NCBI GenBank assembly: GCA_947631885.1
Contig: CANRMZ010000058.1
Location: 1-7,548 of the forward strand
DNA length: 7,548 nt
Direction of reading: 5' to 3'
Source of the DNA: an uncultured Bacilli bacterium
GTDB lineage: Bacteria > Bacillota_I > Bacilli_A > RF39 > UBA660
The notes under the pieces were generated by a model. That model did no database searches, was not told the origin of the DNA, and saw only the letters and a program-made list of their open reading frames with translations. Numbering within the stretch: the first letter of the stretch is position 1; each line of letters begins with the position of its first letter. Shown one piece after another: positions 1-5,683 of this stretch. A program made the translations under genes and the position numbers.

Positions 1-254
1 AGATGGGCGAGTATTATGCAGGATGCGATTCATACTGCTATTGGGATGGAAATTATGACGCAACTTGTAGTGGTAGGGAATATACAAGTTATTACTGCTC
101 TGATGCTGACGATTACCTAGATGGTACAAGATGTTATTACTGTGGTTATGGTGAATCTTACAATTCTAGGACTGGTTTATGTGAATATACATGTTCCCAA
201 TCCTACTATTATTACAAATATAATGTAACAATCTATTACTATGTTATTAAATAA
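1..254 (+). CDS. C-terminal part of a Cys/Tyr-rich, probably secreted protein (5' truncated)
   Basis: The reading frame is open from the left edge of the window to the TAA at 252-254. The ATG at 3 is probably internal, because the frame cannot be followed upstream. The visible 83 residues have 8 cysteines (counting that Met as 1: 8, 12, 22, 32, 44, 47, 60, 64) and 22 tyrosines, many in clusters such as YYYYKY near the end. A segment with the pattern G-x-x-C-Y-Y-C-G-Y-G followed by G-L-C-E-Y-x-C looks like one unit of a small disulfide-rich repeat, vaguely EGF- or growth-factor-receptor-like. Such composition is usual for extracellular disulfide-stabilised proteins of gut Bacillota, but I cannot name a family and any signal peptide lies outside the window. 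The downstream gene's ribosome binding site starts right after the stop, so the two are probably co-transcribed. Confidence 0.65.
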   Translation, partial: MGEYYAGCDSYCYWDGNYDATCSGREYTSYYCSDADDYLDGTRCYYCGYGESYNSRTGLCEYTCSQSYYYYKYNVTIYYYVIK

Positions 255-267
255 GGAGATAAATTAA

Positions 268-1002
268 ATGAAAAAGAAAATTAATAAAAATAAACTTATT
301 ATACTTGTTAGCACACTAGTTCTCCTTATTATTATTGTCGCTGGTGTTTCTAATTTAGCTTATAGATTACATAAAAAAAATAATAAAACTGATAAAGTAG
401 AAGAGAAACTAAATATGGAAAAAGAAGCAAAAGAGTTATTATATAATAACTTTATAATTGGATATATGCTTGAAGATGATGTAGAAACCGGCGAAGGCGA
501 ATTAGTAATTGATGGCGATCCTACGGTATATTATGCTGTTACAGATCCTCTTCTTAAAGATATTCACACTCTCGAAGATATTAATAACTTAATAGATGAA
601 AATTTAAATGATTTGACTGCTGTTAGGGTTAATAAATTAATGAAAAGTGATTATGCAAATAAATATGTTTCTAATGGGAAAACATTATACGTTAGCAAAA
701 CAAATAATGGATGTGCTGTTTCACCATTTGGGTTGATAGATAAAGATAAAATAGAGTATAGTAATTATGAAGGAAATATTTATGCTATTTATAACAATGT
801 TCCTTATCAAGTGCAATATGATGATAATCAAAAACTTAAAGCAAGAGCTTTATGGTTCAAGTGTTCAGAGGCATTAAGTTATACAAATACTGGATTAGAG
901 GATGTATATGATCCAGGTAATATTCCAGAGGATGTACAACAAATCATGGATAATCGTGTAACAGACACAACAACTGAAAAGGTTGAAAATGGAGAAAACT
1001 AA
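268..1002 (+). CDS. single-pass membrane protein with an extracellular domain, paralog A
   Basis: This 244-aa protein has no family I can name with confidence. Residues 1-9 are Lys/Asn-rich, residues 10-30 form one hydrophobic helix, and a charged stretch follows. This is a signal-anchor layout with the C-terminal 210 residues outside. The ectodomain begins with a conserved LYNNF motif (58-62). It continues with YYAV (88-91), DIHTLEDIN (98-106), TLYV (139-142) and ALWFKC (194-199). Its only two cysteines, C149 and C199, are both outside the membrane and could form a disulfide. The YY-x-V, then D-I-x-x-L, then LYV order weakly recalls IseA-like secreted domains of Gram-positives; this is an unproven guess. 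The ATG at 268 is preceded by AAGGAG (253-258) at 9-nt spacing. A paralog follows 32 bp downstream. Confidence 0.85.
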   Translation: MKKKINKNKLIILVSTLVLLIIIVAGVSNLAYRLHKKNNKTDKVEEKLNMEKEAKELLYNNFIIGYMLEDDVETGEGELVIDGDPTVYYAVTDPLLKDIHTLEDINNLIDENLNDLTAVRVNKLMKSDYANKYVSNGKTLYVSKTNNGCAVSPFGLIDKDKIEYSNYEGNIYAIYNNVPYQVQYDDNQKLKARALWFKCSEALSYTNTGLEDVYDPGNIPEDVQQIMDNRVTDTTTEKVENGEN

Positions 1003-1018
1003 TTCTCCATTTTTTATT
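989..1018 (+). terminator. rho-independent terminator/attenuator overlapping the end of paralog A
   Basis: ATGGAGAA (989-996) pairs perfectly with TTCTCCAT (1003-1010), leaving a 6-nt loop that holds the TAA stop of the upstream gene. TTTTTATT follows at once. Extra A-T pairs (986-988 with 1011-1013) can lengthen the stem. Because ribosomes terminating in the loop would cover the 5' arm, efficient translation could weaken this terminator and allow read-through into the second paralog. Confidence 0.75.
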
Positions 1019-1034
1019 AAAGGATATTATAGTT

Positions 1035-1748
1035 ATGAAAAAAAATATAAATATTAAAAATTTAGTTATAATTATTTTAGTGGTTATTTTTGTAATATTA
1101 TTGCTTATTACCATTTATTTATATAATATTAAAAATTACAAAGAGAGTATTAATAATAATGTGAGCGATCCTGCTAATACTGAAGAAAAAGATGATAAAG
1201 TTCGCGAAAAAGCATTAATTGATGCTTTATACAATAATTTTTTGATTTCTTATATTCTTGAGGGCGACATACAAATTGGGGATGGCAAATTAGTTATTGA
1301 TAATGAGAATGAACCCTACTATGCCGTTAATGATTATTTGCTTGAAGACATTCATTCACTATCCGATATTAATCAACTTATAGATAATAATTTACTTGAC
1401 TTAACAGCGATTAAAGCGGCCAAAATTAGAGAAAGTGAATATGCAAATCAATATATATTCTCAAAGAATACTTTATATGTAAAAAAAACCAAAACACCTT
1501 GTTTTAGAACAGAAGAAAAGCTTGATTTATCTAGTAATAATTATCGAATACTAGATGATGGGCTGTCAATTGTTTATAAAAGAGTCCCATATACATTTAG
1601 AATTGATAAAGATAAAAATATAAAAGCAAATACCTTATGGTTCACGTGCATAAAAGATATTGGTAGCATTAAAACTGGAAAAGAGGACAGATTTGAACCT
1701 ACTGAGGATGATTTATTAAAGCCAAGTGATTTTGAGTTTAACGAGTAA
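1035..1748 (+). CDS. single-pass membrane protein with an extracellular domain, paralog B
   Basis: This 237-aa protein is a tandem paralog of the preceding gene, with the same plan: a short Lys/Asn-rich N-terminus, one hydrophobic helix at about residues 9-30, a polar linker, then an extracellular domain. Residues 65-156 align without gaps to residues 58-149 of paralog A; by my hand count about 52 of 92 positions are identical. Shared motifs are LYNNF (65-69), YYAV (95-98), DIH-x-L-x-DIN (105-113), TLYV (146-149) and LWF-x-C (201-205). Both cysteines, C156 and C205, match those of paralog A. The C-terminal tails are unrelated. AAAGGA at 1019-1024 lies 10 nt before the ATG. No convincing promoter lies in the 32-bp gap, so expression probably depends on read-through. 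The function is unknown; a surface role is inferred from topology. Confidence 0.85.
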   Translation: MKKNINIKNLVIIILVVIFVILLLITIYLYNIKNYKESINNNVSDPANTEEKDDKVREKALIDALYNNFLISYILEGDIQIGDGKLVIDNENEPYYAVNDYLLEDIHSLSDINQLIDNNLLDLTAIKAAKIRESEYANQYIFSKNTLYVKKTKTPCFRTEEKLDLSSNNYRILDDGLSIVYKRVPYTFRIDKDKNIKANTLWFTCIKDIGSIKTGKEDRFEPTEDDLLKPSDFEFNE

Positions 1749-1751
1749 CAT

Positions 1752-1792
1752 AAAAGTAACTACAAGTAATAAATGTAGTCACTTTTTATTTT
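1752..1792 (+). terminator. rho-independent terminator after paralog B
   Basis: AAAAGT (1752-1757) pairs with ACTTTT (1781-1786), and ACTACA (1759-1764) pairs with TGTAGT (1774-1779). One A-C mismatch (1758/1780) separates the two helices. The loop is 9 nt (1765-1773) and the 3' side runs into TTTTTATTTT. It starts 3 nt after the stop of paralog B and separates this cluster from polA. Confidence 0.8.
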
Positions 1793-1807
1793 GGATATAG
1801 TTAAAGG

Positions 1808-1816
1808 TGGTATAAT
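1808..1816 (+). promoter_or_regulatory. extended -10 promoter of the polA-mutM operon
   Basis: TGGTATAAT at 1808-1816 combines a TGn extension with a perfect TATAAT (1811-1816). No good -35 lies 17 bp upstream: the T-rich tail of the preceding terminator occupies that place, and the nearest TTGGAT (1791) is only 14 bp away. An extended -10 can compensate for a weak -35. Transcription would begin near 1822-1824, giving a leader of about 12 nt that is almost entirely the Shine-Dalgarno AGGAG (1826-1830), which sits 5 nt before the polA ATG. Confidence 0.7.
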
Positions 1817-1835
1817 AAACTAAATAGGAGATAGT

Positions 1836-4385
1836 ATGAAAAAAATTGTTTTAATAGATGGTAATAATTTGATGTTTCGTAGTTATTTTGCTACTGCATA
1901 TACTGGAAATATAATGAAAAATAGTAAGGGTGTCCCTACTAATGCGTTATATGGTTTTGTCAATATGATGAATAAAATAATTGCCGAGGAAAATCCTAGT
2001 TATATTGCTGTAGCATTCGACGTTGGTAAAAACTTTCGGAAACAAAAATATTCCTTTTACAAAGAGGGCAGAAACGCTACCCCAGAAGAATTAATTGTTC
2101 AAATGCCAATTGCTAGAAAATTCCTTGATGCCATGGGCATTAAGTATTTAGAGCTGGAGCCTTACGAAGCTGATGACATAATTGGAACTCTTGTAAAAAA
2201 ATGTGAAGAAGACGAAGATTTTGATGCTACAATTGTATCTAGTGATCGAGATTTGCTCCAATTAATAAATTTTGAAACTGATGTTAAGCTATTAAAACAA
2301 ACCGATTATATTAGATACAACGAAGAATCTTTTAAAAAAGACTACGGAATAGAACCTATTCGCATTATTGATTTAAAGGCCTTGATGGGAGATTCTTCTG
2401 ATAATATTCCAGGTGTTAAGGGAATTGGTGAAAAGACAGCATTAAAACTTTTACAAGAATATCGGACTTTAGAAAACATATATGCTCATATTGATAATAT
2501 TAAGGGAAGTGTACATGATAAGCTAATTAATGATCAAGAAATGGCATTTATGTCTAAAGAAATTGCCACTATATATAAGGACGTTCCTCTTGATATTAAA
2601 CTAAATGATTTAAAATATACAGGTCCTGATATTGATAAGTTAAGAGATATTTATAATGAATATGAATTTTCTTCACTACTTAAAACTCTTAATTCTAATG
2701 CCAGTCAAAGAGTAAAACATATTGATGTTAGTGACGATATTAATATTATTTTAGGCAATAAAGTAGCATTATATATTGGGGCTACTGATGATATATATAC
2801 TAAAGCGTCTATAATTGGAGCAGGCGCGTATGATGGTAAGTACTGTTATTTTTTTGACAAAGAACATCTTAATCTTCTTAAAGGAGTTTTAAAAGATAAA
2901 GTGGTCATAACATATGATTATAAAAAGAATTTATATCTAGGTATTGATACACCTTGTCAAGATGATATTATGCTTTCTAGTTATATTCTTAATTATAATA
3001 CTAAAGACGATATTGCTAGCCTTGGGACTATTTTTGACTACCATATAGAGTTTTGGCAAAATTTGCTTAAAGAAGATAATGCTGATAAAATTGCTAATAA
3101 TATTTGCATTTGTGCCAAATTTATCTTTGAAATTAACGATACTTTAATTGGTAAACTTAAAGAAGAAGATATGTATGATTTATATCAAAATATTGAGATG
3201 CCTTTAATAAAGGTATTATGCAGTATGGAACAAAATGGTGTTAAAGTAGATAAGGATACTTTAAAAAAACAAGATGAAGAAATAAGCTCTAAACTTGAAG
3301 AAATAACTGAGAATATATATAAAGAAGCTGGAGAAGAGTTTAATATTTCATCGCCAAAGCAACTTGGAGAAATACTATTTGAAAAGTTAGGACTTCCTCA
3401 TGGTAAAAAGAATAAAACCGGATATAAGACCGATGTAGCTACTTTAGAAAACTTAAGGGGCATTAACCCCATCATTGATTTGATTTTAGAATATCGTACT
3501 TTAAATAAGCTTAAAACAACTTATCTTGATGGTTTGCAAAACTATATTAAAGATGATAATAAGATTCATACGATTTTTAAGCAAAATTTTGCCCGAACCG
3601 GAAGATTATCCTCAACCGAACCCAACTTACAAAATATACCAGTTAGAGAAGAGTTAGGTCGTAAAATTAGAGAGGCTTTTATTCCCGAAAACGATTTATT
3701 CTTAAGCTGTGATTATTCACAAATAGAATTAAGAGTGCTTGCACATGTTACAGGATGCATGCATATGATTGAAACTTTCAAAGAAGATGGAGATATCCAT
3801 GCTAAAGTGGCTGCTGATATTAATGGTGTTGAACTTAAAGATGTTACTAAAGAAATGCGCTCTAAAGCTAAGGCTGTTATTTTTGGCATTGTCTATGGCA
3901 TCAGTAGTTATGGTTTAATGGATAATCTTAAAATATCAAATAGTGAAGCGACATACTTTATAAATAAATATTATGAACTGTATCCCGAAGTAAAAAACTA
4001 TATGGATAACACTGTTAAGAGAGCTAAAGAATTAGGATATGTTACTACTTTATTTAAGAGAAAACGGGTGATTGACGAACTTTCTAGCTCTAACTATATG
4101 ATTAGACAAAGTGGTGAAAGAATGGCAATTAATGCTCCGATTCAGGGCACCGCTGCTGATATTATTAAAATGGCTATGATAAAGATATACGATAGATTTA
4201 AAGAAGAGAACATTCAAAGTAAAATGGTTCTCCAAGTACATGATGAACTCATATTTGATGTCAAAAAGGAAGAACTTGATAAAGTTACAAAAATAGTAAA
4301 AGATACAATGGAACATATTGTAGAGTTAAGTGTTCCACTTAAAGTTAGTAGTGATACTGGAGATAACTGGTACACTACTAAATAA
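1836..4385 (+). CDS. polA: DNA polymerase I
   Basis: This 849-aa family A DNA polymerase fills gaps in excision repair and removes Okazaki primers. The 5' nuclease domain (about 1-290) keeps its metal ligands: D8, YEADD (110-114), SSDRD (135-139) and GDSSDN (185-190), followed by the IPGVKGIGEKTA helix-hairpin turn. Residues 300-450 match the 3'-5' exonuclease region, but its DxE and YxxxD carboxylate motifs are not recognisable, so proofreading is probably absent, as in Bacillus PolA. The polymerase domain has ARTGRLSSTEPNLQNIP (586-602), motif A CDYSQIELR (625-633, D626), the O-helix (R675, K679, F683, Y687) and motif C VHDE (801-804). F683 predicts normal discrimination against dideoxynucleotides. 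The O-helix reads AKAVIFG where the family normally has AKAVNFG. The length is near that of other Gram-positive PolA proteins. AGGAG at 5-nt spacing fixes the start, and mutM follows after 11 bp. Confidence 0.98.
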   Translation: MKKIVLIDGNNLMFRSYFATAYTGNIMKNSKGVPTNALYGFVNMMNKIIAEENPSYIAVAFDVGKNFRKQKYSFYKEGRNATPEELIVQMPIARKFLDAMGIKYLELEPYEADDIIGTLVKKCEEDEDFDATIVSSDRDLLQLINFETDVKLLKQTDYIRYNEESFKKDYGIEPIRIIDLKALMGDSSDNIPGVKGIGEKTALKLLQEYRTLENIYAHIDNIKGSVHDKLINDQEMAFMSKEIATIYKDVPLDIKLNDLKYTGPDIDKLRDIYNEYEFSSLLKTLNSNASQRVKHIDVSDDINIILGNKVALYIGATDDIYTKASIIGAGAYDGKYCYFFDKEHLNLLKGVLKDKVVITYDYKKNLYLGIDTPCQDDIMLSSYILNYNTKDDIASLGTIFDYHIEFWQNLLKEDNADKIANNICICAKFIFEINDTLIGKLKEEDMYDLYQNIEMPLIKVLCSMEQNGVKVDKDTLKKQDEEISSKLEEITENIYKEAGEEFNISSPKQLGEILFEKLGLPHGKKNKTGYKTDVATLENLRGINPIIDLILEYRTLNKLKTTYLDGLQNYIKDDNKIHTIFKQNFARTGRLSSTEPNLQNIPVREELGRKIREAFIPENDLFLSCDYSQIELRVLAHVTGCMHMIETFKEDGDIHAKVAADINGVELKDVTKEMRSKAKAVIFGIVYGISSYGLMDNLKISNSEATYFINKYYELYPEVKNYMDNTVKRAKELGYVTTLFKRKRVIDELSSSNYMIRQSGERMAINAPIQGTAADIIKMAMIKIYDRFKEENIQSKMVLQVHDELIFDVKKEELDKVTKIVKDTMEHIVELSVPLKVSSDTGDNWYTTK

Positions 4386-4391
4386 AGGAGG
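4386..4391 (+). promoter_or_regulatory. ribosome binding site of mutM
   Basis: A perfect AGGAGG directly follows the polA TAA (4383-4385) and sits 5 nt before the mutM ATG. The 11-bp gap leaves no room for a promoter, so mutM must be translated from the polA message. Confidence 0.85.
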
Positions 4392-4396
4392 GTTTT

Positions 4397-5200
4397 ATGC
4401 CAGAACTTGCTGAAGTATATACGGTAAAAGAGGTATTAAAAAAACAAGTATTACATAAAAGAATAAAAAATATAAAAATATTATATGGAAAAATAATTGA
4501 AAACGATATTGAAGATTTCAAAAATAAACTTATTGGTACAGAATTTATTGATATCAAGCAAAGAGCTAAATATTTAGTATTTGAAACTAAGGATTACTTT
4601 TTAATTAGTCATTTAAGAATGGAAGGTAAGTACTTTGTTAAAGATAAAGATGCCAAGTTAGAAAAACACGATCATATTATCTTTGAGCTTGATGATTGTC
4701 TTTTGATATATAATGATACTAGGAAATTTGGGCGTATGAAGCTTATTGATAAAGATGAATATAATGATTATTTTGCTAATATTGGCCCTGATGCCAATAC
4801 TGATGTAAAGCCCCAGTATTTATATGATAAAATCCAGAATAAAAGAATACCTATTAAAGGATTACTTCTTGATCAATCGTATATCGCCGGCCTTGGCAAT
4901 ATTTATGCAGATGAAGTGCTTTATGAAGCCAAATTAAGGCCAAATGTCCTTGGCTGTAATCTTGACTTAAAAGACTGTGAAAACATCTTAAAAGGCGCTA
5001 AAAAAGTCTTAAATAGTGCTATTGAGCATAAAGGCACGACCATCAGAAGTTATACATCTTCTTTAGGTGTAAAGGGGGAATATCAGAATTATCTTCATGT
5101 TCATACCAAAGAAGTATGTAAGTGTGGTAATAAGATAACTAAAGAAAAGATATGTGGCAGAACTAGTTACTATTGTGACAAATGTCAAAAAGCCAAATAA
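4397..5200 (+). CDS. mutM: formamidopyrimidine-DNA glycosylase (Fpg/MutM)
   Basis: This 267-aa bifunctional glycosylase/AP lyase excises 8-oxoguanine and formamidopyrimidines in base excision repair. The N-terminus reads MPELAEVYTV: the catalytic P2 and E3 are present, but the usual PELPEVET is altered at two positions (A5, Y8). K58 in QRAKYLVF is the conserved lysine that contacts the DNA backbone. The void-filling residues are M75 (HLRMEGKY), R109 and F111 (TRKFGRM). The H2TH core appears as the stretch from L157 to L175, with QSYIAGLGNIYADE and N168. The C-terminal zinc finger has C241, C243, C260 and C263 with R255 in its hairpin. The first knuckle is C-x-C rather than C-x2-C, and the preceding loop is about three residues shorter than in E. 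coli Fpg. Pairing with polA is common in Gram-positives; the frequently linked coaE does not follow here. Confidence 0.95.
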   Translation: MPELAEVYTVKEVLKKQVLHKRIKNIKILYGKIIENDIEDFKNKLIGTEFIDIKQRAKYLVFETKDYFLISHLRMEGKYFVKDKDAKLEKHDHIIFELDDCLLIYNDTRKFGRMKLIDKDEYNDYFANIGPDANTDVKPQYLYDKIQNKRIPIKGLLLDQSYIAGLGNIYADEVLYEAKLRPNVLGCNLDLKDCENILKGAKKVLNSAIEHKGTTIRSYTSSLGVKGEYQNYLHVHTKEVCKCGNKITKEKICGRTSYYCDKCQKAK

Positions 5201-5205
5201 AAGAT

Positions 5206-5231
5206 ACTTCAGATTTTTTTCTAAAGTTTTT
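5206..5231 (+). terminator. weak candidate terminator after mutM
   Basis: ACTTCAGA (5206-5213) pairs with TCTAAAGT (5220-5227) except for one C-A mismatch, around a 6-T loop, and TTTT-A follows. It has only three G-C pairs, so it should be weak. It lies just after the mutM stop and ahead of the next promoter, the right place for the end of the operon. Confidence 0.45.
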
Positions 5232-5242
5232 AAATATTAAGA

Positions 5243-5272
5243 TTGACAAGTTAATTAATAAAATTATATTAT
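5243..5272 (+). promoter_or_regulatory. sigma-A type promoter of the SHOCT membrane-protein operon
   Basis: A perfect TTGACA -35 box sits at 5243-5248. The -10 is either TATTAT (5267-5272, 18-bp spacer) or TATATT (5265-5270, 16-bp spacer). The start would be near 5278-5280, giving a leader of about 20 nt that contains AAAGGAG (5284-5290). This separates the two-gene operon from polA-mutM. Confidence 0.7.
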
Positions 5273-5298
5273 TAAAGAGTAGAAAAGGAGTATGAAGT

Positions 5299-5676
5299 GT
5301 GGAAAGTGATAAAAGGAAAATAATCAATAGAAATTTTGCAGCATTTCTGACTATTGGTATAGTTTTAACTTTATTAGGTCTTGGCTTTTTAGGACTTGCT
5401 ATAAGCCATGTTAACTCGTCCATTATTCCAATTTATGATTATTTATATTATTCATTTATGATATCTGGAATAATCCTTATGGTCATTGGCATAATCTTTA
5501 TAGTAGTATCTATTATTTATCGCTGTGTGAAGCTAAGTAATTCTGAAAGTCAAAATAGGGAAGTAGAAGAAAGCCCAATTGAAACTTTAAGAAAGTATAA
5601 AGCTTTATACGAAGAAAAAGCTATTACTAAAAAAGAATATGATGAACATAAGCAAAAAGTTTTAGAAAGGATGTAG
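5299..5676 (+). CDS. small two-helix membrane protein with C-terminal SHOCT-like domain
   Basis: This 125-aa protein has two hydrophobic helices (about 13-36 and 50-75) joined by a short loop. A polar linker follows, then a C-terminal module of about 31 residues (95-125). The module's pattern L-x-x-x-x-x-L-x-x-E-K-x-I-T-K-x-E-Y and K-x-x-x-L-E-R-M fits the SHOCT (short C-terminal) domain, a helical oligomerisation module common at the ends of Gram-positive membrane proteins. Basic residues before helix 1 and after helix 2 place both ends in the cytoplasm. The start is GTG at 5299, 8 nt after AAAGGAG. The ATG at 5292 is out of frame and stops after five codons. The next gene begins 7 nt after the TAG. 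The function is unknown; scaffolding of the downstream protein is my inference. Confidence 0.85.
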   Translation: MESDKRKIINRNFAAFLTIGIVLTLLGLGFLGLAISHVNSSIIPIYDYLYYSFMISGIILMVIGIIFIVVSIIYRCVKLSNSESQNREVEESPIETLRKYKALYEEKAITKKEYDEHKQKVLERM

Positions 5677-5683
5677 ATTATAA

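Noticed and set aside
1011..1034. possible -10 (TATTAT) before paralog B
   Set aside because: No -35-like hexamer lies at a workable distance; the region there is the terminator stem.
3455..3471. GGGG/CCCC hairpin within polA
   Set aside because: It is a 4-bp stem in coding sequence with no T-tract; it looks like chance.
4050..4316. 88-codon open frame on the - strand inside polA
   Set aside because: It lies opposite the conserved polymerase motif B-C region of polA and has no ribosome binding site or recognisable domain; it is a shadow of the real gene.
5292..5309. ATG 1 nt after the AAAGGAG, upstream of the GTG start
   Set aside because: It is in another frame, stops after five codons and is too close to the ribosome binding site; the GTG at 5299 has proper spacing.
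5163..5423. 86-codon open frame on the - strand across the mutM-membrane protein junction
   Set aside because: It overlaps the Fpg zinc finger, a good + strand promoter and the next gene's start; its hydrophobic look mirrors AT-rich sequence.
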